Assembly (NCBI GenBank): GCA_043421945.1
Contig: JBHOGO010000011.1
Coordinates: 1-64,000, forward strand
Origin: Thaumasiovibrio sp043421945
GTDB lineage: Bacteria; Pseudomonadota; Gammaproteobacteria; Enterobacterales; Vibrionaceae
Direction of reading: 5' to 3'
DNA: 64,000 nucleotides
A program made the position numbers and the translations under genes. Shown one piece after another: positions 33,418-42,206 of the stretch (the first letter of the stretch is position 1; every line of letters starts with the position of its first letter). The notes under the pieces are model-generated. The model worked only from the letters and a program-made list of their open reading frames with translations, was not told where the DNA came from and did not search any database.

Positions 33418-34905
33418 TTAGTCCGATTGGCTCTGAGGAGGTGGCAGTTTGCCGACTAAATACACAAGCCCAAGAACGGGGATACCAATCAGTGCTGTGC
33501 CGATAAAGAAGGTGTTGTATCCAAAGCTATCAACAAAGAGTCCTGAAAAGCCGGCAACGAATTTTGGGAACAGCAACATAATAGAGCTAAAGACAGCATA
33601 CTGAGTTGCTGAAAATGCAACATTCGTTAGACCAGAAATGTAAGTGATGAAGGCCGCTGTGGCGATGCCGGCACAAAGGTTATCAGCCGAAATTACCGCA
33701 ATGAGTAACGAACGCTTATCACCAAGAAGAGATAAGAAGTCGTAGAGTAACGGACTATGGCTGACAGAGTTGGCGATGTCGTAGATAATGCTGATATCAC
33801 CTTCATATTGCGTGAGTAAAAAGATCAGATTGCCGTCTGCAGCATAGGAAAGTATCGCGAATAGCGCATTGGTGATGGCAGCGAGGATAGCACCAAGGGC
33901 AAGAATTCTGAGTGTCCCAAATTTGCTCACCAGTATGCCACCAAGTCCAGCACCAACGAGCGTCATAACAACACCATAGATCTTAGAAATTGATGCGACT
34001 TCCGTTTTGGTAAAGCCAATATCGACGTAAAAGGCATAGGCCATCACACCCATTACTACATCTGAGATACGGTAAGTCGCAATGAGTGCAAGAATGAGTA
34101 AGGCACCATAGCCATGTCGGCGGAAGAAATCAGCGAATGGCAGGTAAACGGCAGAATATATCCAAGCAACAAAACGAGCACGACGACCATGAATGCCCCG
34201 AGCATGAAGCTTTTGTGTAAAGGTATCTTCCTGCTTAGCGATCGATGACATGTCGATAACAGGCTCTTTGATGACGAGTGTGGTGATAATACCGACCAAC
34301 ATACAGGCAGCCATTGAAAAATAGGCGAACTGCCACCCTTGGAGTACATACTCACTATCTGAGCCAATAAAGGCTGAAATGGATAAGGCACCAGCACCAG
34401 CCATGATCATTGCGAGTCGGTAACCTGTCATATAGCTGGCGGCGAGCGCAGCTTGTAGGCGCTCTTCAGCTAACTCTATTCGAAATGCATCGATAACAAT
34501 ATCTTGTGTTGCAGACGAAAAAGCGACAATAACGGCTAACAGTGCTACTAGTAGTAGATGGTTCGCAGGATCAGTGTACGCCATACCGATGAGAGAGAAG
34601 GCGATAAGCAGCTGCGACAGTAGCATCCAACCACGGCGGCGACCGAAGAGGCGAGTGAATATAGGCAGTGGAAATCGGTCTATGAGGGGAGACCATACCC
34701 ACTTAAACCCATACGCTAGCCCAACCCAGCTAAAAAAGCCGATTTCTGTTCGTGAAACATCCGCTTCACGAAGCCAAAAAGAGAGTGTCCCAAAAACCAA
34801 TAATATGGGTAAGCCAGATGAGAAGCCGAGGCACAGCATTATCAGTACTTTCTTCTCTAGGTATACACGCCACCCTGCTGGTGTCGTCGGAGTATCCATA
34901 TTCAT
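33418..34905 (-). CDS. ampG: Muropeptide permease AmpG
   Basis: Major-facilitator permease that imports GlcNAc-anhydroMurNAc peptides for cell-wall recycling. 495 aa, about 14 hydrophobic segments. The opening KKVLIMLCLGFSSGLPILLVFGTLSFWLREA, GLAYGFKWVWSPLIDRFPLP and FGRRRGWMLLSQ are AmpG hallmarks, followed by ATQDIVIDAFRIE and ISADNLCAGIATAAFITYISGL. Two near ATG codons (34905 and 34899) are possible starts. It lies upstream of nothing on its strand until the hairpin at 33314. It links with mltF, whose products it would import. Confidence 0.95.
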   Translation of the reverse strand: MNMDTPTTPAGWRVYLEKKVLIMLCLGFSSGLPILLVFGTLSFWLREADVSRTEIGFFSWVGLAYGFKWVWSPLIDRFPLPIFTRLFGRRRGWMLLSQLLIAFSLIGMAYTDPANHLLLVALLAVIVAFSSATQDIVIDAFRIELAEERLQAALAASYMTGYRLAMIMAGAGALSISAFIGSDSEYVLQGWQFAYFSMAACMLVGIITTLVIKEPVIDMSSIAKQEDTFTQKLHARGIHGRRARFVAWIYSAVYLPFADFFRRHGYGALLILALIATYRISDVVMGVMAYAFYVDIGFTKTEVASISKIYGVVMTLVGAGLGGILVSKFGTLRILALGAILAAITNALFAILSYAADGNLIFLLTQYEGDISIIYDIANSVSHSPLLYDFLSLLGDKRSLLIAVISADNLCAGIATAAFITYISGLTNVAFSATQYAVFSSIMLLFPKFVAGFSGLFVDSFGYNTFFIGTALIGIPVLGLVYLVGKLPPPQSQSD

Positions 34906-35017
34906 TCCTTTGTACTGTTTGTTAGAAACAGTGATCGCTGCTCAATATTTTATGAAGCTTGACATAAAGTGACACTATACCAGTGCTTTAGAGTCATAAT
35001 TGTAATCTTTCAGTCAA

Positions 35018-35046
35018 ATAAAAAGCCACACAGGGTGGCTTTTTAT
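35018..35046. terminator. Terminator between ampG start and cyclophilin 3' end
   Basis: AAAAGCCAC-ACAGG-GTGGCTTTT with A and T runs on both sides; ends the rlmG-yajG-cyclophilin unit about 32 nt after its last stop. Confidence 0.88.
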
Positions 35047-35075
35047 TGGATGATTCAGATCGCAGAGGCAACCTA

Positions 35076-35627
35076 CTAATCAATAATCGTCACTGACTTA
35101 ATGACAATTGGTTCAATAGGCACATCTGACATACCTTTACTGCGAATGGTTGTGGTTGGTTTGCCTGCGATAGTATCGATCACATCCATACCTTGGGTCA
35201 CTTTACCAAAAACCGCATAGCCTGGTTTGTTCGCGCTACCGTTAAGAAAGCCATTGTCAGCCACATTGATATAGAATTGACGTGTTGCAGAGTCAACGAC
35301 TTGGGTACGAGCCATTGCAATAGTGCCTCGATCATTACTTAGTCCATTTGCAGACTCATTCTTGATTGGCGCATTGGTACTAATTTGATTCAATTCAGGA
35401 TCGAAGCCGCCACCTTGCACCATGAAGCCTGGGATCACACGATGGAAAATGGTGTCACCAAAGCTTCCATCGCTAACATAGCTTAGAAAGTTCTTTGTAC
35501 TGATTGGTGCTTTTTCGTCGTTTAACTCGATAACGAAGTCACCTAAGTTGGTTTGTACTTGTACTGATGTTGCAAACGCAGAGGTGCTACACAGTAAACC
35601 AGTAAGTAAATAGGCGGCTAGACGCAT
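35076..35627 (-). CDS. Periplasmic cyclophilin-type peptidyl-prolyl isomerase
   Basis: Catalyses cis-trans isomerisation of X-Pro bonds. 183 aa with a signal peptide (cut after AFA, about residue 19) and a full cyclophilin domain: FLSYVSDGSFGDTIFHRVIPGFMVQGGG with the catalytic Arg in FHRV, GTIAMARTQVVDSATRQFYINV and YAVFGKVTQGMDVID. This is close to E. coli PpiA. The ATG shares its A with the yajG stop codon (TAATG), so the two are translationally coupled. Confidence 0.92.
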   Translation of the reverse strand: MRLAAYLLTGLLCSTSAFATSVQVQTNLGDFVIELNDEKAPISTKNFLSYVSDGSFGDTIFHRVIPGFMVQGGGFDPELNQISTNAPIKNESANGLSNDRGTIAMARTQVVDSATRQFYINVADNGFLNGSANKPGYAVFGKVTQGMDVIDTIAGKPTTTIRSKGMSDVPIEPIVIKSVTIID

Positions 35628-36202
35628 TATAGATTCTCCAGAATATAAACATTGAGTTCTCGGTCAGAACCGATCTCTTCTAAGACGTTGTTCATTAAGT
35701 CATTAATGATGTTTTCCATCTCTTCGACAGAGGCACTTGATAAGCCTGAAGCGCTTGATTTACCAGAGAAACGTTTGACGAATTTACCTCGAGGACTCTC
35801 AACAACCACTTGTAAATTGGCCGTCGCAGACATTTCGTGCTTCATTACGCTATGACGAACATTCAGTAAAACATCAAGAATATCGACACGCATTGTCCCG
35901 CGGCTGTTATCACTCACCACATAGCCTTGCGCGGTCATTTGACGTGTTAATGCTTCTTCAAAAGCAACACGTAAGTTTTGTTGGGCATGGATTGGCTGTT
36001 TTTGTTCACGGCCGGTATCAACGAGGGCAACAAATTGTGCGCTTCGTAAATCTTGACTTTCTAAGCTAACAGCAGTGCCTTGACCCATCGACGAGGATCC
36101 TATCATCGGCTCGAAAGTCAGGTTTAGTTGCGGCTCTTGAGGGGCTGAACAAGCAGTGACGAGTGCGGCAAGGCCCAGCGTCAGTAATAACTTTTTGATC
36201 AT
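35627..36202 (-). CDS. YajG-family lipoprotein
   Basis: 191-aa predicted lipoprotein with lipobox LVTACSAP (Cys18) and a soluble domain that includes the LRVAFEEALTRQMTAQGYVV block and VEEMENIINDLMNNVLEEIGSD near the C-terminus. E. coli YajG is an outer-membrane lipoprotein of unknown function located next to bolA and ampG, and the same neighbours appear here. It overlaps the end of rlmG by 4 nt and the cyclophilin start by one nucleotide, so all three form one operon. Confidence 0.88.
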   Translation of the reverse strand: MIKKLLLTLGLAALVTACSAPQEPQLNLTFEPMIGSSSMGQGTAVSLESQDLRSAQFVALVDTGREQKQPIHAQQNLRVAFEEALTRQMTAQGYVVSDNSRGTMRVDILDVLLNVRHSVMKHEMSATANLQVVVESPRGKFVKRFSGKSSASGLSSASVEEMENIINDLMNNVLEEIGSDRELNVYILENL

Positions 36203-37344
36203 GATGTCGTCCTTGTTGGTCGTTTCTCTGCTTCAAGAATAACGAACTTATTGTTAGACGCAATAGTCGTTACGTTTCCGAAGAGGCGTTTGAGTTTAAC
36301 ATGATAGCCTAAATGGCGGTTGCCAATAATACGAATTTTCCCTTCTATTTTAAGAACATGCATTGCATCACAGAACATTTGCCATGCGATATGATCGGTG
36401 ATGGTGTTCTGCTGGTGGAAAGGAGGATTACAAAGTACCCAATCCGCGGATTCCTGCTCCATACCGCTAAGGCAGTTATTGACTAAACCATGCAATTTAT
36501 CTGGGTGACTAAGGTTTGTTTTCGCATTTTCAAGTGCAGAGGTAACGGCCATTGCGCTTTCATCTACGCAGGTGATGGTTGCCTGTGGGTTGAGCCTCGC
36601 TGTTTGGATGCCTATAACGCCGTTACCACATCCTAAATCAATAATATGTTGCGCTGATTCATCCTGCGGTAGGTGCTCTAAAAAAAAGCGAGCGCCAATA
36701 TCCAGCTTCTCACCTGCGAACACATTGGCATGATTCATTAAGTGCAAATTGTATTCAGGCACATCCCAGCTTAGTGGTTGCTCGGGGGTGGGTGAAAGCT
36801 TGCGGTTTAGTGTGCTAAAGATGAGTCGTGATTTCTTCACGGCTAGTGACGTTTTTGTTTCACCAATTCTATTCTCAAAAAAACGTAGCGTTGAGGTGTG
36901 AATATCTTTCGCTTTACCGCCAGCAATAATTTGGCAATCATCGGGAACAGAGGCGGCAATCTTGTCAAGTTGCCACTTTAGTAACCGATTGTTATTCGGT
37001 ACTTTAATGATCACAAGTTGTGCATTTTCAGGAAGCTTATCAAGACAGTTAAGGTAGATGACATCGGGCTTCGAGTTCGCACTCAGGTTTTGCTGGCAAG
37101 CTTGCTGTGCAATAAAAGAATCACTGATGTTGTAAATACAGGCTCGAGTTGAAAACCAGTTACTGAGTGCTCCAAAACCGTCATTAAAAATGAGTATAGG
37201 GCGGTTAGGATCGAAAGCTTGATCGGCTAATGTATTGATCAAATATTCATCTGCTGAATCCCATGCTTGCAGCTTCTCATTTTCGCGGGCAGGAAAGCGT
37301 TGTAAGGTCAGTTGCTCGTTTTGAATCGAGAGTATCGGTTTCAT
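36199..37344 (-). CDS. rlmG: 23S rRNA m2G1835 methyltransferase RlmG
   Basis: SAM-dependent guanine-N2 methyltransferase. 381 aa. The N-terminal half is the degenerate methyltransferase-like domain (LTLQRFPA, LIFNDGFGALS, AGGKAKDIHTSTL), and the C-terminal half is catalytic with HANVFAGEKLDIGARFFLEHLP, the SAM motif IDLGCGNGVIGI and the target-base motif NPPFHQQ. These blocks align with E. coli RlmG rather than with RsmC. First gene of an operon with yajG and the cyclophilin; divergent from bolA. Confidence 0.93.
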   Translation of the reverse strand: MKPILSIQNEQLTLQRFPARENEKLQAWDSADEYLINTLADQAFDPNRPILIFNDGFGALSNWFSTRACIYNISDSFIAQQACQQNLSANSKPDVIYLNCLDKLPENAQLVIIKVPNNNRLLKWQLDKIAASVPDDCQIIAGGKAKDIHTSTLRFFENRIGETKTSLAVKKSRLIFSTLNRKLSPTPEQPLSWDVPEYNLHLMNHANVFAGEKLDIGARFFLEHLPQDESAQHIIDLGCGNGVIGIQTARLNPQATITCVDESAMAVTSALENAKTNLSHPDKLHGLVNNCLSGMEQESADWVLCNPPFHQQNTITDHIAWQMFCDAMHVLKIEGKIRIIGNRHLGYHVKLKRLFGNVTTIASNNKFVILEAEKRPTRTTS

Positions 37345-37468
37345 TTTGTGTGTCTTTGCGCTATTTTAAAGGTCTAAGTCATTGTCGCAGATGATATGGC
37401 AACTGCAATAAAAAACATCCTGTAAGCAACAATACGGACGTGTTCAATTATATTGTGTGGTAGATATT

Positions 37469-37789
37469 ATGATTAAAGAGAGTATTGAACAAAAGTTGTT
37501 GGACGCTTTTTCACCAAGTCATCTTGAAGTGGTGAATGAAAGTTATATGCATAATGTTCCGGCAGGTGCAGAGAGTCATTTTAAAGTTGTTGTTGTCAGC
37601 GATAACTTTGATGGTCAGCGTCTGCTTCAACGCCATCGCGCAATAAACTCTGTCTTATCGGTCGAGTTGAGTGACCGTATTCATGCGCTTGCGATACATA
37701 CCTATACAGGTAATGAGTGGAAGAATCTGTATCAAGATGCCCCCAACTCTCCTTCATGCCGCGGTGGGGCAAGGCTCACTGAGCAGTAA
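37469..37789 (+). CDS. bolA: BolA-family protein
   Basis: 106-aa BolA protein, a morphogene and regulator that pairs with monothiol glutaredoxins on [2Fe-2S] clusters. It starts MIKESIEQKLLDAF and has HLEVVNESYMHNVPAGAESHFKVVVVS and FDGQRLLQRHRAINSVLS, followed by HALAIHTYTGNEW. A conserved His is present in ESHFKV. The ATG at 37469 is preferred over an in-frame GTG at 37457. Its place between yajG/ampG and nqr agrees with the vibrio arrangement as I remember it. Confidence 0.95.
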   Translation: MIKESIEQKLLDAFSPSHLEVVNESYMHNVPAGAESHFKVVVVSDNFDGQRLLQRHRAINSVLSVELSDRIHALAIHTYTGNEWKNLYQDAPNSPSCRGGARLTEQ

Positions 37790-37863
37790 GTGATTAACGG
37801 CGAAACTATTGATACACAGATAACCCGATGTCTATAGGCAGACTGTTATGTATCGATGACTTA

Positions 37864-37889
37864 AAACCGCATCCAGTGCGGTTTTTTTG
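37864..37889 (+). terminator. bolA terminator
   Basis: AAAACCGCA-TCCAG-TGCGGTTTT followed by more T residues; 74 nt after bolA. The rest of the gap to 38169 contains only a 10-codon ATG frame (38107) with a strong AGAGGAG site and nothing else that I recognise. Confidence 0.92.
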
Positions 37890-38169
37890 TATCCCTAACA
37901 TGCGAAATAACGCTTCCTTTCTTATTGAGCAACAGCTGCGTTCATGCTCTCGTGCTTCCTCTACGCTTTCAAGAATTTTGCTACTCATAACCAACAGCAT
38001 AACTAACTATTTTCCGCGAAATCAAATTCACACGTCTATGCTTATCTGCAAACAACTCTGTTTACGTATCGTCGCTCACGTGTGATTCCTTCAGAGGAGA
38101 CATCTTATGATGATGCTAAGCGTTATTGCTGGGTTGTGATTATTCCTTGATAGCAGTACAAGGTGTTTC

Positions 38170-39216
38170 ATGCGGAAATTATACGTATTGCTGGGTTTCC
38201 TAGCATTAATCGGGTGTGAGCGTCACACGGATCAGTTATCGGCAGATTCTGTTGAGTGGCGGTTGTCGACAGCGTGGCCTGCTGGCTTCCCTGGTTTGGG
38301 TGATGCGCCGATTAGATTGTCGAAAATTGTCGACAAGGCGAGCAATGGGCAATTTAAAATTGTTGTCTATGGTGCTGGAGAGGTGGTACCTGCCTTTGAT
38401 TTGTTCAGCGCTGTTTCTGGCGGTAGTGTCGAAATGGGGCATTCAAGTGCCTATTATTGGCAAGATACTATTCCATCAGCCCCTTTTTTCTCTGCTGTCC
38501 CGTTTGGTATGAATAGCAGTGAGATGACAAGCTGGCTGTATTATGGTGGGGGTCTAAAACTGTGGCGCGAGCTTTATGAGCCCTATGATGTTATCCCTTT
38601 CCCTGGCGGGAACAGTGGCCCGCAAATGGGCGGATGGTTCAATCGTCCTATAGAGTCGATGGAAGATTGGATTGGCTTGAAAATGCGTATTCCAGGTTTT
38701 GGTGCAGGGGTGCTGAAGAGCGTTGGAGCTATACCCATACACCTGCCAGCAGATGCTTTATATAACGCATTTGACGATGATGTTATCGACGCGGTTGAAT
38801 GGGTAGGTGCATATAACGACTTAGCATTTGGTTTATATAAGTTGGGTAGATACTACTATTATCCCGCATGGCATGAGCCGAGTACTCAAATGGAATTTAT
38901 TATAAACCAAGCGGCTTATGAAGCATTACCTAGTGACCTTCAGCAGATACTTGTCTCAGCGATGAATGATATTAACAACGAAATGCAGGCTAATTTCCTG
39001 ATTAAAAATCAGCAAGCTTTAGACACATTAGTGAAAGAACACAATGTGGTACTACGTGTATTTCCCGCAGAAGTGATGCAAATGCTGGAGCAAAGAAGTG
39101 AGTGGTTACTACTGGAATTAGGGGGGCATGATCCTGTATTTCGTAAGATACATACCTCATACAGTACCTATGCAGCGAAATTGCGGAGAATGAGAGTTTT
39201 TTCTTTGCGTTTGTGA
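38170..39216 (+). CDS. Orphan TRAP-type (DctP) substrate-binding lipoprotein
   Basis: 348-aa periplasmic binding protein of the DctP/TRAP family, lipid-anchored through lipobox LALIGCER (Cys16). Family features: WRLSTAWPAGFPGLGDAPIRL at the mature start, VGAGEVVPAFDLFSAV-like segment, IPGFGAGVLKSVGAIPIHLPADALYNAF and DAVEWVGAYNDLAFGLYK, characteristic of the alpha-keto acid or mannitol-type branch. Unlike normal TRAP systems there is no dctQ or dctM beside it: bolA lies upstream and nqrA downstream. The ATG has AAGGTG 7 nt upstream. It may serve a transporter encoded elsewhere or act as a sensor partner. Confidence 0.85.
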   Translation: MRKLYVLLGFLALIGCERHTDQLSADSVEWRLSTAWPAGFPGLGDAPIRLSKIVDKASNGQFKIVVYGAGEVVPAFDLFSAVSGGSVEMGHSSAYYWQDTIPSAPFFSAVPFGMNSSEMTSWLYYGGGLKLWRELYEPYDVIPFPGGNSGPQMGGWFNRPIESMEDWIGLKMRIPGFGAGVLKSVGAIPIHLPADALYNAFDDDVIDAVEWVGAYNDLAFGLYKLGRYYYYPAWHEPSTQMEFIINQAAYEALPSDLQQILVSAMNDINNEMQANFLIKNQQALDTLVKEHNVVLRVFPAEVMQMLEQRSEWLLLELGGHDPVFRKIHTSYSTYAAKLRRMRVFSLRL

Positions 39217-39621
39217 ACTAATACAGTTTTTCACAATGCTGGCACAGTATAAATACATTATTGTTATGGTTTGGTTGTTTGTTGAGCGTGTATTGTGGGT
39301 GTGTATTTCAAGATAAAACACCGGCTTTAATTACTGTAAACGTGCGTTAGCTCAAGGAAGTGGTGATTTATTTCGGTGCTGGTGTGAGATTTAATGATTT
39401 TGACAGTGAATAACGTGCTCAGTCATAGCAAGCTTACAGTGATTAATGTTATCATTCTAATTCAATTTTAATCTTCACTAACTTTTTTCGTCATGATTAA
39501 TCGTTAAGTGAAGGGCTTTAAGAGACCAGCTGAAGATGGATTAGTATGTGGCTTGGTCTCTGTGTCGTGCCTTAGATGTACACAAAATTCCTTTTATCCA
39601 TAAAATGTAGTGCAAGTGCGT
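39217..39621 (+). promoter_or_regulatory. nqr upstream region with a leader hairpin
   Basis: A 405-nt gene-free, A/T-rich region before the eight-gene nqr locus. At 39521-39571 AGAGACCA and TGGTCTCT form an interrupted stem (extended by GC on both sides with one bulge and a 30-nt loop), which would lie in the mRNA leader. No clear sigma70 hexamer pair stands out. Nothing else is recognised. Confidence 0.4.
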
Positions 39622-40962
39622 ATGATTACAATAAAAAAGGGCTTGGATATCCCGATTTCGGGCACTCCAACTCAGGTGATTAGTGATGGCTCAGCCATCA
39701 AACGCGTCGCTTTGCTTGGCGAAGAGTATGTAGGGATGCGTCCCAAAATGCATGTTCGCGTTGGTGATACTGTAAAAAAAGGTCAGATTCTTTTTGAAGA
39801 TAAAAAGAACCCTGGCGTGAATTTTACAGCTCCAGCTAGCGGTAAGGTGACAGAGATTAATCGTGGTGAAAAGCGCGTATTGCAATCCGTTGTGATCGAT
39901 GTTGAAGGAGATGAACAGATCACCTTCACGGCTTATTCACAAAATGAACTTTCTAACTTAGATCGTGATGTCGTTGTATCACAGTTGACTGAATCTGGTG
40001 AGTGGACCGCTTTGCGTACCCGCCCATTTAGTAAAGTCCCAGCTGTTGAATCACAAACTCAAGCAATTTTTGTGACGGCAATAGATACCAATCCATTGGC
40101 TGCAAACCCTGAAGTCATCATCAATGCAAATGCTGATGCGTTTTCTGCGGGGCTTACTGTCTTATCTCGTTTGACTAGTGGTAAAGTGTTCGTTTGTAAA
40201 GCAGGTAGTAGTTTACCTCGTTCTGAGCAATCGAATGTTGAAGAGCATGTATTCAATGGCCCGCACCCTGCAGGCTTAGTGGGTACTCATATGCACTTCT
40301 TGCACCCTGTTAACCTAGAAAACCAAGCATGGCATATCAACTACCAAGATGTGATTGCTTATGGTCAGCTTTTCTTAACAGGTGAGATTTACACCGATCG
40401 TGTTATTTCTCTCGCAGGGCCAGTAGTCAACAACCCTCGTCTTCTTAAAACGGTACGTGGCGCCGCGATTTCTGAATTGGCTGACCACGAATTAATGCCG
40501 GGCGAAGTTCGTCTCATTGCGGGCTCTGTGTTGTATGGTGTTCGTGCAGATGACGCACACAGCTACCTTGGTCGTTATGCGTTACAAATTTCTGCCCTAC
40601 GCGAGGGTCGAGAAAAAGAACTCTTTGGCTGGATCGTTCCAGGCAAGAATAAATTTTCTGTTACTCGTTCTTTCTTAAGTCATCTTTTCAGTGGCCAACT
40701 TTTCAACATGACAACAACTACTAACGGTAGTGATCGTGCCATGGTGCCAATTGGTAACTACGAAAAAGTAATGCCTCTCGATATTGAGCCGACTCTATTG
40801 CTTAGGGATTTATGTGCTGGCGATAATGACAGCGCACAAGAGCTAGGTGCATTAGAGCTAGATGAAGAAGATTTAGCTTTGTGTACTTTTGTTTGCCCTG
40901 GTAAATACGATTTTGGTCCAATGCTACGTGAGTGCTTGGACACAATTGAGAAGGAAGGGTAA
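39622..40962 (+). CDS. nqrA: Na+-translocating NADH:quinone reductase subunit A
   Basis: Membrane-associated subunit of the Na+-pumping NADH dehydrogenase, implicated in quinone binding. 446 aa starting MITIKKGLDIPISGTPTQVI, with the biotinyl-lipoyl-like segment VGDTVKKGQILFEDKKNPGVNFTAPASGKV and a soluble C-terminus ending CPGKYDFGPMLRECLDTIEKEG. The ATG at 39622 matches homologues; two in-frame GTG codons lie upstream (39610, 39616). nqrB starts 2 nt after the stop. First gene of the nqr operon. Confidence 0.97.
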   Translation: MITIKKGLDIPISGTPTQVISDGSAIKRVALLGEEYVGMRPKMHVRVGDTVKKGQILFEDKKNPGVNFTAPASGKVTEINRGEKRVLQSVVIDVEGDEQITFTAYSQNELSNLDRDVVVSQLTESGEWTALRTRPFSKVPAVESQTQAIFVTAIDTNPLAANPEVIINANADAFSAGLTVLSRLTSGKVFVCKAGSSLPRSEQSNVEEHVFNGPHPAGLVGTHMHFLHPVNLENQAWHINYQDVIAYGQLFLTGEIYTDRVISLAGPVVNNPRLLKTVRGAAISELADHELMPGEVRLIAGSVLYGVRADDAHSYLGRYALQISALREGREKELFGWIVPGKNKFSVTRSFLSHLFSGQLFNMTTTTNGSDRAMVPIGNYEKVMPLDIEPTLLLRDLCAGDNDSAQELGALELDEEDLALCTFVCPGKYDFGPMLRECLDTIEKEG

Positions 40963-40964
40963 TC

Positions 40965-42206
40965 ATGAGCCTTAAAAGTATTCTCGAGAATATCGAGCAC
41001 CACTTTGAGCCAGGTGGTAAGCACGAGCGTTGGTTCGCGCTTTATGAAGCGTTTGCAACGCTTATGTACACACCTGGTACAGTGACAAAAGCAAAATCAC
41101 ATGTTCGTGACAGCGTTGATCTAAAGCGCATCATGATTATGGTTTGGTTTGCTGTTTTCCCTGCGATGTTCTGGGGCATGTATAACAGTGGTCATCAAGC
41201 GATTGTGGCGCTTAATCACCTTCATGCTGGTGACCAGTTGGCGACGATTGTTGCGGGTAACTGGCACTATTGGCTGACAGAAATGTTAGCAGGTAGCATC
41301 ACTGATGCAGGGTGGGGTACCAAGATGGTACTCGGTGCGACTTACTTCTTACCTATCTACGCTGTTGTTTTTGCGGTTGGTGGATTCTGGGAAGTTCTGT
41401 TCTGCATGGTGCGTAAGCATGAAGTAAACGAAGGTTTCTTCGTTACCTCTATCTTGTTTGCGCTGATCGTTCCGCCAACGCTGCCGCTTTGGCAAGCTGC
41501 TTTGGGTATCACGTTCGGTGTTGTTGTCGCTAAAGAAGTCTTTGGTGGTACAGGACGTAACTTCTTGAACCCTGCACTTGCTGGTCGTGCTTTCCTTTTC
41601 TTTGCTTACCCTGCTCAAATCTCTGGTGATTTGGTATGGACTGCTGCCGATGGTTTTTCTGGTGCGACAGCACTAGGCCAGTGGGCAAACGCAGGTCAAG
41701 GTGGTGTTGTTCACAACATTACTGGTGAAGCGGTGACTTGGATGGATGCGTTTATCGGTAACGTTCCGGGCTCTATTGGTGAAGTATCGACGCTAGCAAT
41801 TATTCTTGGTGGTGCGATGATTGTGTACATGGGCATTGCTTCATGGCGCATTATCCTTGGTACTTTAATCGGTATGGCTGCAGCAGCTACGCTCTTCAAT
41901 ATTGTTGGATCTGATACCAATGCAATGTTTACTATGCCTTGGCACTGGCACCTTGTCTTAGGTGGTTTTGCGTTTGGTATGATCTTCATGGCGACAGACC
42001 CTGTTTCAGCAGCATTTACAAATAAAGGTAAATGGGCATACGGTGCGCTAATCGGTGCGATGTGCGTCATGATCCGTGTGGTCAACCCTGCTTACCCAGA
42101 AGGCATGATGTTAGCCATTCTGTTTGCAAACTTGTTTGCGCCTGTATTTGACTACCTAGTCGTTCAGGGCAACGTGAAACGGAGACTCGCTCGCTATGGC
42201 AAGTAA
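40965..42206 (+). CDS. nqrB: Na+-NQR subunit B
   Basis: Large membrane subunit, 413 aa with about ten transmembrane helices, related to RnfD. It carries covalent FMN on Thr235 in the motif SGATALGQ (residues 232-239) and also binds riboflavin; the Na+ path runs through this subunit. The conserved GRNFLNPALAGRAFLFFAYP is present. It overlaps the start of nqrC by 11 nt, which suggests translational coupling. FMN attachment depends on ApbE, which is encoded at the end of the cluster. Confidence 0.98.
   Translation: MSLKSILENIEHHFEPGGKHERWFALYEAFATLMYTPGTVTKAKSHVRDSVDLKRIMIMVWFAVFPAMFWGMYNSGHQAIVALNHLHAGDQLATIVAGNWHYWLTEMLAGSITDAGWGTKMVLGATYFLPIYAVVFAVGGFWEVLFCMVRKHEVNEGFFVTSILFALIVPPTLPLWQAALGITFGVVVAKEVFGGTGRNFLNPALAGRAFLFFAYPAQISGDLVWTAADGFSGATALGQWANAGQGGVVHNITGEAVTWMDAFIGNVPGSIGEVSTLAIILGGAMIVYMGIASWRIILGTLIGMAAAATLFNIVGSDTNAMFTMPWHWHLVLGGFAFGMIFMATDPVSAAFTNKGKWAYGALIGAMCVMIRVVNPAYPEGMMLAILFANLFAPVFDYLVVQGNVKRRLARYGK

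Noticed and set aside
37806..38000. 64-codon minus-strand frame downstream of bolA
   Set aside because: It reads through the strong bolA terminator hairpin and has no ribosome binding site.
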